Below, piece after piece: positions 42,362 through 53,997 of a DNA stretch of 64,000 bases. Source of the stretch: Petrolisthes cinctipes (lineage: Eukaryota > Arthropoda > Malacostraca > Decapoda > Porcellanidae); the NCBI GenBank assembly GCA_033782935.1, contig JAWQEG010002488.1, forward strand, positions 494,041-558,040, written 5' to 3'. A model generated the notes under the pieces. It saw only the letters and a program-made list of their open reading frames with translations, made no database searches and was not told the DNA's origin. Every line of letters begins with the position of its first letter. Within the stretch, counting starts at the first letter, position 1. Both the position numbers and the translations under genes were made by a program.

Positions 42362-43843
42362 ATGGAGAGGGCGGATTCGGATGTGGCTTCCTGCATGGAG
42401 GCCGACTTGGCCATGTCGGAGGAGGATGAGTCTCCTATCGAGGATCACTGGCCTGAGCTGCCTTCTCGCAACCCTCCCACCGTATCCTCGGTCACTCCGC
42501 AGCTCAGGTTGCAGCCTTCCACCTCCTCAACCTCTATCAAGCGACCCGTTGATGCCTCGTCCGACTCCTTGCAGGATTCTGATGGTGTGGACTGTTTGCC
42601 TCCGGCTGCCAAGACTGCCAAGGGTGCTTCAGCTGTGCATGATGTACCTTCTCTGCCTCAACGTGGTGTTTCTTCCCTGTATACCAACTCCTTGCCCTCG
42701 TCCAACGTTCCTGCATTTGCCCCAAGAAATGCCTATGTCAAGCTCTCCTTCTCTGGAAACCCATCTACGGACACAAAGCTGCGATGGTTGTCTGATGTCA
42801 ACAGGGCCTTCCAGCTGCAGCGTGAACTGGCTGAAGTGAAGATGGCTGCTGTCACCTCCCGGTTTGTCTACATCTCAAGGAAGCATAAGGATATCATTGA
42901 TAGAGTTAAGGCTGGTGAATTTTTGTCTTTGCCTCTCATTCTTGAAGACTCACCCGAGAGGCCTCGTAAGTTCCCCAGCTACATCCTTACCCGTTTTCCT
43001 ATTGATGTTGACCCGAAACTTGCTAAGGAATACCCTGGTGTGTACTTTGCCCGTCGTTTTTTCCAAGATGGTTCCCCCATAAGCCGTATTGTTGTTGTCT
43101 GGAGTCAACCCGATCCACCTCCAAGTGAGATTTCCTTTGATTTCCTCCCTTGTCTTCCACCGTGTGAGGTAAGGAAACTTCATAATGACCAGCCTTAGTG
43201 CTACAGGTGCTGGGGTGTGGGGCATATCTCTCGGTACTTTTCTGCCAGGCCGAAGTGTGCATGGTGTGCCACCGACCATGATTCCAAGACGTGTCCTGTC
43301 AGGGGCGAACCATCACGTCCTGCTGCCTCCACCTCTGAGCCTTGACCTCCTGAGGATACGAGTCGATGGAAGTGTCCACGATGCCTTCAGCCAGGGGTTA
43401 ATGTGTGGCATGGATGTACTCGACGTAAGGTCCAGGCTCGTGTCACTACTATTGCTCTGCCTCCACCACCGCCACCACCACCACCTCCCCAGTCTGCTCC
43501 TCCTACCAGCCCTGCCTCACCTCCAGACATGGCCCTCCGCAAGTCTGTTGCTACTCTCATGGCACGATGTACCTCTCTCGAGAACCGCTTTTCTGCCCTT
43601 GAAGCCAGGATTGATGGGCTAGTTGCCGCGCAGGCTGCCAATGACTCCTAACTCTCCACCTTGGTCGAGGCTCAGCAGGCCATCATCTCAACTGTCACTA
43701 CCCTTACCGAAAAGATGGATACTGTTGCATCTCGCCTTGAAAAGCTTTTCGAGTCAGTCCCTTCTCCTGGTCCATCTTCTTCTCCAGGTCGCTCATCTGC
43801 CCCCACTCACCGGACTTCTACCTCCAAATACAGAGTTCGCTAG
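42362..43843 (+). pseudogene. LINE-I copy D ORF1 with three in-frame stops
   Basis: Starts at the ATG at 42362. Against copy C it has TGG to TAG at 43196 (the Trp just before the first zinc knuckle), TCA to TGA at 43343, and AAA to TAA at 43649. The frame is otherwise preserved to the normal end (TSKYRVR, stop at 43841-43843). Confidence 0.88.
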
Positions 43844-46800
43844 TGATTGCCGGCTGGATGTCATCTCCTGGAATGTATGTGGTATCACCAGTTATGCTAA
43901 GCTCACTCAACTCAAGGCCTATGTTTTTCGTCATCATCCCAGTGTTATTTTTCTCCAGAAAGCATTTCCAGGATGGCCGCTTGCTGCTGGGCAAGCTCCT
44001 CCTCTCTCAGGTTATGTGCCATATGTTCATCTGGTAAGGAATGGTCTCCTGACTTACATACATAGCTCCTTGCCACATCGCCTTCTCCGTACCTCCACTG
44101 ATCCTGACATGACCTTTCAGCTATTTGAGGTCCTACCTGGGAATGGAGTACTCCAACTATGTAATGTCTATTCTGCCCCAACTAGACTCACTCTTGAGGC
44201 TCTTCCTTCTCCAACAGTGCGTGGTATGGTTTATATGGGAGATTTTAATGCTCGACATTCTGATTTGGGTGATGGTTCTGGCTCTATTAATCGTAATGGT
44301 GTTCGTCTCCTTTCATACATCCGCAAGCATCATCTGACACGCTGGGACACTGGCGGTGCCACTCATTGCCGGGGAGGTACTCTGGATTACATCCTCTCGT
44401 CTGGCCTGATAGCATCTCGGGTCCTGTGCTCCTCCGTGCCAGACTTATTCTCTTATCACATCGCTCTTCGGTTTCATTATTCTCTAACTGCTGGGTCAAG
44501 TGCTTCAGCCACTCGTTTGCGTATTGCTGTGCCCCATAAATATTGCCCGACTTACATCTTATTTATGGCCCATGTATTCCCTACTTTTAACATATCATCA
44601 GCTGAACAGTTGTACTCTGATCTTGTATCTGCTACTCATGACTTTTATAGGCTATACGTCTCCCGGCCACACCTCCAGCATCGCCATACTGCCCACTCCT
44701 GGACGCTGGATGCACGTATACAGGAGGCAAAGGAGGAGGCTGAACGTGATGGCCTATTGTTTCAAGCCAACCCAACCCCTGACCTACTCCATCGTTACCA
44801 GATGTCTAGGGACGCTTTAGTTACCCTACAGGATTGTGCTCACACTGAGTCTTGGCAGCGGTTCACGGACAGCATCAACCAGCAAACAAGTGTGGCTTCT
44901 ATGTGGCACCTCATCCGTCGGGTTGTTAAAAAGACACCGGCCAATGCTCGTCATCACACTCCTGCCGACTATGCCAAACAACTTGTCGATGCCTGGTCAG
45001 AACAATCTACCCCAGCCAGTCTACCGATCCACATACAAGATGCACTCGCTTCCCGTGCTGCTGTCCATCGGCTACGTCTAATGTCTGCTCTGTTACAAGA
45101 TGATGACGATGATGCAGAGGAGATAACTGAGGAGGAGTTGCGCCGTGCTCTCATTCGGGGTAGAGCTTCTTCCCCTGGTGATGATGGTATTACTTATGCT
45201 GTGCTGCGCCTACTTCAACAAGTTCCTTGGAACCCTCTACTTCTACTGTACAATCTTTGTCTTCGTGACGGATGTGTACCACGAGCCTGGACCAGCAGCA
45301 CAATAATACCCATCCCTAAGCCCGGCACTGCGAAGTTCAGGCCTATTTCCCTTACTTCCTGTTTCTGTAAGGTTTTGGAGAGAATCTTACTCAATCGTCT
45401 CATGTACAGACTGCAGGATCGCCTCACTCCATGGCTGTTTGGTTTCCTTCCCCAGCGGAGCACACATCACTGCCTAATCGACCTGTACTCTCGCCTTTCC
45501 AGGGACAGTGTGGTGGCCTTCATTGACCTTCGAAGTGCCTTCGATGTTGCTAATAGAGACGTCATTTTGGATCAACTGGTTGACTTTGGGATAAAGGGTA
45601 ATCTACTACGGTGGATTCGGGGCTTCCTGAGTAACAGGACCTCCTGTGTGTTTTTCAATGGTGCGCTCAGTCCTTTGCGCAGTTTTCATCTTGGTACGCC
45701 TCAAGGTGGTGTTCTCAGCCCATTGTTATTTAATCTTCTGATGCATCGGTTGCTCACTTCTCTCCCTGATATTCCTGGAACTACAATTACGTGCTATGCT
45801 GATGATATCTGTGTTCATTCTACCTCACCAAGGGATCTCAAGCGGTTTCTTGACTCCTTCTCTGTGTCCTCCTCTCACTGTGGCATTATTGTCTCCCCAG
45901 ATATGAGCAGAATATTCACCTGCCGCCTTCCTCAAGCTCAGCCAGTGTTTACCATTGGAGGGACTGTCATTCCCATGTGTTCCCAGTACTGCTACCTGGG
46001 TGCGCCAGTCAATATTTGGCCGATTGTCCCTGCCAGACCTCAAGACCATCCCATTGTCCAGGACTTATTGGGTCATCTCCAGCGCCGACTTACACCACTT
46101 CAATGGCTATCTAACAACTCCTTGGGCATCTCCATCCCAGTAGCCAGGACCATCTCTATTGCTTTTATCCGTTCAGTTGTTGATTACCTTTCCCCTGCTC
46201 TGATTCAACTTCCTAGGGCTACTCTGGAAACTTTAGAAAAATTTCAAAATAGAGCAATGAGAATTATTCTCGGCTGTCCAATGTCGACCAGGATAGTGAA
46301 CATGCAGCGTGAGTTGCGTCTTCCCCCATTAGTGGAGAGAATTTATTCTAATGTTACTTGCTTCACTGTCAAGTGCCTCCATTTCCCACATCTTTCACCC
46401 CATTACTCTTAGTTAGTCAGGACATCTCTTAGACCAAACTACCCAGTCCCTCCCATACTGCCTGCTGGACGTACTCTTATAAGGTCTGTTTCCTCTGTGC
46501 TCCGTGGTCTTAATATAGATATAATGGTTGCAGACGTCCCCCCAGGGCCCCATCCATGGATGCTACAAACACCTGATGTGAGCTTTACACCTACTTCCAA
46601 GTCGGAGCTGCCTTCTCTACAGTGGCAGTTGGCTCTGGAACACATAGAAACAGTGACTTCCTCCATCACAGATCCATACTGCCTCTACACTGATGGCTCA
46701 TTGCAGGTGGATGGTGCAGCAGGTTGTGCTGTTTTCTCGCCTGACCTGGAGTCACCTCCAGGGGCCTGGGTTGGCCGTCGTCTCTGTAACCACTCTAGCT

Positions 46801-47525
46801 CAACATTGTGTGAACTGTATGCCATTCTGGATGCTGTTAGTGTTGTTTGTCAACGTGGAGTGAATGCTGCCATTTTTTGTGACTCCAAACCTGCCCTTCA
46901 TTCCCTCTCTAGTGTTCAGCCCACACACTCTACTGTTATTCAGCAGATTTTATCGTTTTTGGCCTTATTGCGTCACCGTAACTTGACTGTCAAATTGTTA
47001 TGGGTGCCATCCCATGTAGGTTTACGTCACAATGGTACAGTTGACAGACTCGCAAAGGAAGCCTGCCATCTGCCTCCTCGTGGTGCTGGACGTCCTCTCT
47101 CCCTGACATGTTACCTCTTTAAAGTCCGCTCCGCCGCTCTCCTCCCTGTACGGCGACGCAGGGATGCAGAGAGGCCCTTCAGCATCTCCATCACCCATTA
47201 CGAGTCTGTGTGCCATCACAAATATTCCTACCGTCGTCGAGGCCTCATGGTTCGGAGGCACAATGTAGTCTCTGCTTGTTTGAGGCTTGGCTACCGGCCA
47301 CCGTGGCAGGTTGCTGGGATGCAAGGTGAGCCTCCCTTCACTGAGTGTCGCTTGTGTCGAGCGCCTCGTGCTAACACTATAGAGCACTATTGCCTAGCCT
47401 GCCCCACTGTCCGACACTTGGTGCCCCAGGGCCTGCCACTTGATGTGGTTTGTCGACACCTGCTGAACCATCAGGTTCTGGAGGAACTTCTGGTGCGCCA
47501 CCCTCGTTTTGGTGGATTTAAGTAG
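43641..47525 (+). pseudogene. LINE-I copy D ORF2 with one in-frame stop
   Basis: Endonuclease and RT are open from 43623 to a TAG at 46410-46412, where copy C has CAG (HYSQLVRTS). RNase H and the Cys/His tail are then open to TAA at 47523-47525. CYADDICV is at about 45795 and YTDGSLQVDG at about 46683. A single transition separates it from a full-length ORF2. Confidence 0.9.
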
Positions 47526-47728
47526 GTCATGATATAAATATTTGTCTGTATGCTTGTGCTTCATTCTGTTATGTTTTCGTGATGTGAGTGTTTGTGCGCA
47601 TGTGTGTGTGTGTGTGTGTGTATGTGGTCATTGAGTTCTCGTGAGTCCCGCTTACTCTTATGTACTGTTGTCTGCCTATTGACTGACGCTATGGCGCTAT
47701 GAATTAAAAAAAAAAAAAAAAAAAAAAA

Positions 47729-47876
47729 GTCCCGAAGTACAGACACACTTCAAATGGGGCCCCTTATCAAGAATATAGAAGAGGACGCGTCGCTTCTACA
47801 CACGTCGTCTAATCCTAACCTATGATCAATGAGGGGCCCCCGTGTCAGGTGTGTCTGCTTCATATGTCCGAAACTG
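47729..47876 (+). mobile_element. MITE M6, left end missing at LINE copy D
   Basis: The right end CATATGTCCGAAACTG with TA at 47877-47878 is present. The left end begins inside the family sequence (CCCGAAGTACAGACACACTT), directly after the poly(A) of copy D. Confidence 0.65.
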
Positions 47877-47884
47877 TACGTGCG

Positions 47885-47885
<1 letters not shown>

Positions 47886-47934
<49 letters not shown>
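47886..47934 (+). repeat. (GA)n microsatellite
   Basis: About 24 GA units following M6. Confidence 0.95.
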
Positions 47935-47936
<2 letters not shown>

Positions 47937-48035
47937 AGCGCCAGACATAAAAGGGATGAGAGTAGGAAAGTGAAGAAGGACACGAAGGATAGAAGGTCGG
48001 TGAGTAAATTTTGGAGACATTCCATGGATCTTTTA

Positions 48036-48255
48036 CCAACACAATCAAATATCCACCGACACTTACTTTCCATCATAGTAAAATATCTTCGTAATAAAGA
48101 ACAACACATGTATCATTTTGCAACACCTCATAATAATAATAATTGAGGGGGTTGAATTGACGTAAGGTGTTGTTGTATGATTATATCTTGATATGACACT
48201 GATTTTTTATTTGTACGATGGAGGGAAAGTGTCGGTGGTTATTTGACTGTGGCTG
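48036..48255 (-). mobile_element. MITE M3
   Basis: TA at 48034-48035 and 48256-48257. The left end is diverged (CCAACACAATCAAATATCCA) and the right end clean. Confidence 0.8.
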
Positions 48256-48400
48256 TACCAACACTTTACACCAATAAGTAGAGCATAAAGTGCAACCACC
48301 AGGTCCTTATACGATACTATACTTCATGGGAATTCTGTAAGGAAATAATAAATAATATATATATTTATTATGAGGGTATTCACAGTGGTAGGTCAGTTGC

Positions 48401-48402
<2 letters not shown>

Positions 48403-48449
<47 letters not shown>
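48403..48449 (+). repeat. (GT)n microsatellite
   Basis: About 23 uninterrupted GT units. Confidence 0.95.
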
Positions 48450-48450
<1 letters not shown>

Positions 48451-48593
48451 AACAGGAGACGGATATCGAAAGTTAAAATAATGTAACTTACGTAATATGA
48501 TGAACAGACAGAATGCCTCCAGAAACGAATGATTGTGTCATTTGTTTTCTTTCAGTATAGGCCTGAATTTGAAACCCTATATAAACAGACGTA

Positions 48594-48803
48594 CAGCCAC
48601 AATAAAATAACCACCGACACTTTCCTTCCATCGTGCAAATAAATCAGTATCATATCAAAATATAACCATACAACACCTTACGTCAACTCAACCCCCTCAA
48701 TTATTATTATGAGGTGCTGCAAAATCATACACGTGTTGTTTTCTATTACCAAGATATTTACTACGATGGAAGAAAAGTGTCGGTGGATATTTGATTGTGG
48801 CTG
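48594..48803 (+). mobile_element. MITE M3, full copy
   Basis: 210 bp with TA at 48592-48593 and 48804-48805. Confidence 0.85.
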
Positions 48804-48870
48804 TACAGTAAACAAAGAATGAAAATCGTAAAGGAATGCAACTGGGTGGAGAGATGCTAAACTACACGAA

Positions 48871-48872
<2 letters not shown>

Positions 48873-48911
<39 letters not shown>
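48873..48911 (+). repeat. (TTA)n microsatellite
   Basis: About 13 uninterrupted TTA units. Confidence 0.95.
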
Positions 48912-49190
48912 CATTTCACTCTGAGTTAGGTAACCAGGCCCATAGAGCCACGCCAGAATATCTAGTTGTGGACATTTGGGTTCTATTTCATGTGTTCCGA
49001 TCTCGTTAAATCCATTGGGCAGTGACCAGATCCTACAACAGGTATTATTCTAACCCTGAGGGGATTTTCTATTGGAAACCGCGGGTTCAGAAAGCAAGGA
49101 GGGACAGTTGAATAAATTAAAGGTGATGGCTGGGATGCAGAGGGGCGCCAAAACCCTTAATTAAGGTGGTAATATACGTATGGTACTGTA

Positions 49191-49373
49191 CAGCCACAAT
49201 CAAATAACCACCGACACTATTCTTCCATCGTGCAAATATATAACAACTTATGTCAACTCAACCCCTTCAATTATTATTATGAGGTGCTGCAAAATCATAC
49301 ACGTGTTGTTCTTTATTATTAAAATATTTACTACGATGGAAGGAAAGTGTCGGTGGATATTTGATTGTGGCTG
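49191..49373 (+). mobile_element. MITE M3 with internal deletion
   Basis: 183 bp with TA at 49189-49190 and 49374-49375. About 30 bp are missing from the left half. It shares its right TA with M7. Confidence 0.85.
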
Positions 49374-49375
49374 TA

Positions 49376-49526
49376 CACTGGATCAAAAAAGTATCGCGCA
49401 GGTGGGGTCCGATGGTTCTGTAAATGATCGCTACAGCTCATGATAAAAAGCTCGTTTTCAGTAGCCATCGTCTTAGGTGTCAGAATGTTTCACGAGGGAA
49501 ATGCGCGATACTTTTTTGATCGAGTG
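49376..49526. mobile_element. MITE M7, single copy
   Basis: 151 bp with TA at 49374-49375 and 49527-49528. Near-perfect inverted ends: CACTGGATCAAAAAAGTATC / GATACTTTTTTGATCGAGTG. CACTGNATCAAAAAAGTAT-type ends recall full-size mariner elements, whose transposase may mobilise it. Confidence 0.8.
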
Positions 49527-49534
49527 TACATACA

Positions 49535-49660
49535 TTAGAGAACAGTGATTCCCCCAAAGTATGACACAAATCAGGACCAGGTTAATAAAAATAATGGTTG
49601 TCTGTTGCAGGGAATAGTGTGGAGGAATTAACTGCACTAGATATACCAACACAGTATAGT
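49535..49660. mobile_element. M10 element
   Basis: Arms GTGATTCCCCCAAAGTATGA and ATAGTGTGGAGGAATTAACTGC around an AAAAATAATGG centre. Confidence 0.55.
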
Positions 49661-49696
49661 CGGAGCTGCTCGGCCAGACAGCTTGAGGAACTTGTA

Positions 49697-50004
49697 GGGG
49701 AGGTCGCGGAGTGGTTAGTGTTCTGGACTCGTATCCTAGAGGTCGGGATATCGATCCTCTCCCGATTTGAGTTTGAGGCACTAACTATAAGGCCACCGAA
49801 CGACGTAAAACACCCTTAATGGTACCATAACAGCTGCAGTATTTGGGAATTACCCTCACTTCCCTCCCTCTGTGGCTGGGTACCAGTTCGGAAGTCGTGA
49901 CGTGTGTGTGTGTGTGTGAGTAGCAGTTGACCTGGGCCATGGTAACGGGCTTGATGAAGCCTATGTCCAGTGTCGGAACATATTAAAAAAAAAAAAAAAA
50001 AAAA
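49697..50004 (+). mobile_element. SINE S1 with short internal deletion
   Basis: Head GGTCGCGGAGTGGTTAG, with about 27 bp missing just after the B-box region, and poly(A) at 49984-50004. Confidence 0.8.
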
Positions 50005-50466
50005 ACAGCATGTATAGTAGTATCCCCTTCAGTATTGCTCCTTGATATGGATTCCTTGATTCAACATGTTCACCATAACAATGTCTGACAACTGCTAATC
50101 CCTCCTTTTATTTCTTCTTTTCAACCATTCCTCCTTTTCTTCTTTCCCACGAACCTATTTTCACCCATATTTTTTAGTCCTTTCCCATTACCTTTCCCTT
50201 CCATACTCTATTCAATCATTTCAATAACTTCCCATGTCCACATTTTAGAAACATGAACGTGTGCCTACAGACCAACTCATTTACAAGACCGGTACAGCCA
50301 CCAGAACTAATAAGTATCCAGGTGTGCTTAGAATACCTATAGAGACTGCTGTAGGTAAATACACAATAAGTTCTCATTTGGAATTATATCGTTGGTGAAT
50401 TAGATTGTTCAAACGAAATAATTCTGTTGGGCCCGCCAGCACAGGCATAAGGCGCAAGCAGAGGTA

Positions 50467-50679
50467 CAGTTGGACACCTGAATGGGTGGTACAGCCCAAG
50501 TGAAAGATGGTCAATTTCTCCCAATATCAAGTTCCTTAGTGCCAAATAGGAGACATCAGGGGCAGAAGTCAGTATTGAGGATGGTAATAAAAAACAAGTA
50601 CCTGATAATAGACACTGGTTACTCAAATGGGACAAGTATCTTTCACCTGGGCTGTACCACCCATTCATGCGTCCAACTG
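50467..50679 (+). mobile_element. MITE M5, full copy
   Basis: 213 bp with TA at 50465-50466 and 50680-50681. The right-hand TA is shared with M4. Confidence 0.85.
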
Positions 50680-50681
50680 TA

Positions 50682-50855
50682 CACTCGTGATACATCATTT
50701 CTGACCAGAGTGTGAGGAGCAGAAAGCTTCGAATCGCCTGGTATTGCTCATTTCCCCACCCAGTACACCTATAGAGGCTGAGTTCGAATGCAGGGTGTGT
50801 GTGTGTGTGTGGTGCCTGCCGTTCGTCTCTGGTCAGGGATTTCGTATCACGAGTG
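50682..50855 (+). mobile_element. MITE M4, full copy
   Basis: 174 bp with TA at 50680-50681 and 50856-50857. Ends CACTCGTGATACATCATTTC / TTTCGTATCACGAGTG. Confidence 0.85.
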
Positions 50856-51315
50856 TACTTTTCCCTGCAACTAAAAAAAAAAAAAAAAAAAAAAATTGTT
50901 CAAAGGTTCAACCAAAGCTGTATATATATATCAGTGCTCGTGACCGTATCATGATTAAAATGAAGTTATATTTACATGATAATACCGTGGAAAGTATAGC
51001 CTAAACTTTAACACCTTCATGACCCTCTGTATTGTCATCATATCTTTAATTTCTTCACTTACATCAGTCATTCATTTAGATAGTATAGTGGTCAGCAATT
51101 AAGTAAGGACAATTGCATACAAAAATATACACATACATAAAAATATATAGTTGTGTGTAAATGTATCGTTACCTTATTTAAAGCGAGCAATAACCAATAT
51201 ACCGATTTAAAATAAGAATTAATACAAGAACTATAAGGGAAAAAACCCAACAAAAGGTTTATTTTTAACATCCCGTCCTCCTGACATAACATGAGCTCCA
51301 ACCAGAATTTATGTA

Positions 51316-51525
51316 CAGCCACAATCAAATAACCACCGACACTTTCCTTCCATTGTGCAAATAAATCAGTATCATATCAAAATATAATCATACAACACCT
51401 TATGTCATTTCAAATCCCTCATTTATTATTATGAGGTGCTGCAAAATCAAACACGTGTTGTTCTTTATTGCCAAGATATTTACTATTATGGAAGGAAAGT
51501 GTCGGTGGATATTTGATTGTGGCTG
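51316..51525 (+). mobile_element. MITE M3, full copy
   Basis: 210 bp. TA at 51314-51315 and 51526-51527, the latter shared with M9. Confidence 0.85.
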
Positions 51526-51527
51526 TA

Positions 51528-51949
51528 CACTCGTGAATTCGCGACCACATCCCCAAATGTTTATGTCATCTGAGCTGGTAACACTGTGTGGGGAAGGTGT
51601 CATTGTAGGTGAAAGATTGTATCATGTCGTTCTACTATGTTCCACCTACTCTGATTCCTCTCCAAATAAATGTTACCAGCTCAAATGACATAAACATCTA
51701 AGTACAGCCACTCTCAAATAACCACCGACACTTTCCTTCCACCGTGCAAATAAATCAGTATCATAATCAAAATATAATCATGCAACACCTTATGTCGACT
51801 CAACCCCCTCAATTATTATTATGAGGTGCTACAATATGATACACGTGTTGTTCTTTATTACCAAGATAATTACTAAGATAGAAGGTAGGAAAGTGTTGGT
51901 AGTTATTTGATTGTGGCTGTATGTGGTCGCGAATTTACGAGTTGGAGTG
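51528..51949. mobile_element. MITE M9 split by M3
   Basis: Left part 51528-51702 begins CACTCGTGAATTCGCGACCA. Right part 51922-51949 ends TGGTCGCGAATTTACGAG plus TTGGAGTG. TA at 51526-51527 and 51950-51951. Removing the inner M3 and one TA restores an element of about 203 bp. Confidence 0.75.
51705..51919 (+). mobile_element. MITE M3 nested in M9
   Basis: 215 bp with TA at 51703-51704 and 51920-51921. Confidence 0.85.
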
Positions 51950-52019
51950 TACGTCTGTAAGCTTCAGTGACCGTGCATCAATACTGTGATACTCTGAACC
52001 TCAAGCATCAGTCACAGGT

Positions 52020-52385
52020 TTAACAAGGCTGATGAGTGTTCTGTGAATTTGTGTGCGCTGCTGTATTGGTGTCGGTGCAGTGGTTGGTGGGGTTTCATGG
52101 CTCTCGTGGCGTCTGGCCGGGGGGTGGGGGGGCAGGGGGAGTGGCAGGTGTTTCCCGCCTTCGGGTGGTCCGGGTGTGCTGGGGGCTGGGGGTCGTGGCT
52201 GTGTTGTAGTAGTTTTGTAAATAGTAGTTTTTATTAATGTTTGTATTTTTGATATTGTTTGTATTTTGATACTTGAAATGTCTTCACTTAGGACTTAAGC
52301 TAGGAGTACTAATAAAAAAATGTATTTCCATTGGGTCTGCTAATGAGATGTATAGAATAAACAGTTGCACTTGAACTTGAACACA
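52020..52385 (+). other. G-rich stretch ending like a retroposon 3' end
   Basis: A G-rich part (52060-52200) is followed by an AT-rich part with AATAAA at about 52356 and a TTGCACTTGAACTTGAAC end, leading into CA repeats. It looks like the 3' UTR of a LINE with a short tandem tail, but no coding sequence supports it. Confidence 0.3.
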
Positions 52386-52899
52386 CACAGTCACACACAC
52401 ACACACACTCAATTATCCTCACCCAACTCTAGCTAAACGCCCCCATACACGCACAGTTTTAACTGACCGTCCGACTGAACTGACGGACTGCATTCCGAGG
52501 TGTGTGCCCACCTTCCCTCCTAACTCCTAACCTCAGTTAACAACCAGCCAGCACCATGACAACATGTCTTCCTCCCTAACACTTGGACATTTTGCTTCTC
52601 AGCCTACCTGGGGAGCTCATATGTATGAACAAAAAAAAAACGAGAGAGATTCATCTTTGTCCTTTAGTTTACTTAACAGCACATCATAGGCAGCTCCTTT
52701 CTTGTTTCTGTCTGAGCAATCACTGCTTTTCACTTTCCATATACATGGATATCCCCTGTAAATTATATCGATATTATATCAATAAATTATATCAATATTA
52801 TATTAATATCATATCAATAAATTATATCAATAATATTAATATATTCCCCCGAAAACACTCTATCCTCTCGGCACACAGACATTTCCAAAGAGACAGCGC

Positions 52900-53165
52900 C
52901 GAGTAAGTGAAAGAGCGAGTGAGGAAACGAGAGAATGAAGGAATAAGCAAGCGAGGAAATGAGTGAATGAAGGAATAAGTGAGTGAGGAAACGACTGAAT
53001 GAAGGAATAAGCGAGTGAGGAAATGAATGAAGGAATAAGTGAGAAAGCGAAGAAATGAGTGAGTGAAATGAATGAGAAAACGAAGTAAATGAATGAAGGA
53101 ATGAAGGAATAAGCAAGCAAGCGAGTGAGGAAACGAGCGAGTGAGTGAGTGAATGAAGGAGTAAG
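52900..53165. repeat. 28-32 bp GAGTGAGGAAACGAGTGAATGA minisatellite, array 1
   Basis: Irregular units such as GCGAGTGAGGAAACGAG plus TGAATGAAGGAATAA. The minus-strand SLIPSF frames are artefacts. A matching array is at 54485-54740. Confidence 0.8.
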
Positions 53166-53295
53166 TAAAGGGCGTCCCAGTTGGCTACTATTAATGAGAC
53201 TTGGCCTGAAGAAGCAATAACTCACATGGTTCCATTCCAACACCACAACGGTTGGTGTGGAACTGATCGTACTGACACAAGATTTTCAACATGTA

Positions 53296-53636
53296 AAGTT
53301 GGACACATGAATGAGTGGTACAGCCCAAGTGAAAGATGGTCCATTTCTCTCAATATCAAGTTCCTTAGTGCCAAATAGGAGACATCAGGGGCAGAAGTCA
53401 GTATTGAGGATGGTAATAAAAAGCAACTACCTCATAATTTACATAGGTTAGGTTAGGTTAGGTTAGGTTAGGTTGGGTTGGGTTGGGTTGGGTTGGATTA
53501 GGGTGGTAAATAGGTGGGGCAGAAGTCAGTATTGAGGATGGTAATAAAAAGCAAGTACCTGATAATAGACACTGGTTACTAAAATGGGACAAATATCTTT
53601 CACCTGGGCTGTACCACCCATTCATGCGTCCAACTG
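53296..53636 (+). mobile_element. MITE M5 enlarged by (TTAGG)n and a duplication
   Basis: TA at 53294-53295 and 53637-53638. M5 body plus a tract at 53446-53502 of GGTTA units passing into GGGTT units. The M5 segment GGGGCAGAAGTCAGTATTGA occurs both before and after the tract, so the tract came with a duplication of about 130 bp. Confidence 0.75.
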
Positions 53637-53779
53637 TACTTCAGTTCATCCGGTCGGCTTTCCGTCCAGACTGCCGTTCAAAATACCCCCATACACGCTC
53701 AAACTGGCCTGCAGTTAACGGTTTAAATTGTTTTTTGTCAGTCGGACGGTGAGTTAAAACTGTGCGTGTATGGAGGGCA

Positions 53780-53962
53780 TAATACACACACAACCCTCCC
53801 CCTCCCAACATACTCAATTATCCTTACCCAACTCTATCTAACACACACACACACACACAGACTCAATCATCCTCAACCTAACATCCTCATTCAACTCTAT
53901 CTAACACATACACACACACACGCACTCAATCATCCTCAACCTAACAACCTTATTCAACTACA

Positions 53963-53997
<35 letters not shown>

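Larger units (their letters stand above)
42085..47728 (+). mobile_element. LINE-I copy D, full length, plus strand
   Basis: From AGTCTCACCCC (42085), through a GT-rich 5' UTR that differs clearly from copies A-C, to the poly(A) at 47706-47728. Both ORFs are present with only point changes and no large deletion. It lies 1.2 kb after the last lectin-channel exon and in the same orientation, so it would be intronic if that gene continues. No clear target duplication. Confidence 0.9.
50414..50894 (+). mobile_element. Short poly(A) retroposon with target duplication
   Basis: Between the two ATTGTTCAAA copies lie about 50 bp of unique sequence (50414-50464), then M5 and M4, then CTTTTCCCTGCAACT and a poly(A) run to 50894. 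Without the MITEs the retroposon is only about 90 bp including poly(A): a severely 5'-truncated LINE or SINE, or a processed RNA. Its source is not recognised. Confidence 0.65.
50295..50946 (+). mobile_element. MITE M8 split by a poly(A) retroposon that itself holds M5 and M4
   Basis: M8 left part 50295-50413 and right part 50905-50946, TA at 50293-50294 and 50947-50948. The break carries a 10-bp duplication, ATTGTTCAAA, at 50404-50413 and 50895-50904. Confidence 0.75.
52440..53776. mobile_element. Large inverted-end element with composite interior (unit 1)
   Basis: The left end CCCCATACACGCACAGTTTT, then AACTGACCGTCCGAC, is matched inverted at the right end (GTCGGACGGTGAGTTAAAAC, then TGTGCGTGTATGGAGGG, to 53776). 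A smaller palindrome with related ends occupies about 53686-53776. The interior holds an AT-rich repeat (52750-52840), a GAGTGAGGAAACGAG minisatellite and an M5 copy. Superfamily not identified; no transposase frame. Confidence 0.5.

Noticed and set aside
47729..52385. Further exons encoding the channel pore of the lectin-channel gene
   Set aside because: I looked for the W-x-P-D block, the Cys-loop and transmembrane helices to the right of copy D and saw none; they must lie beyond the window or have been lost.
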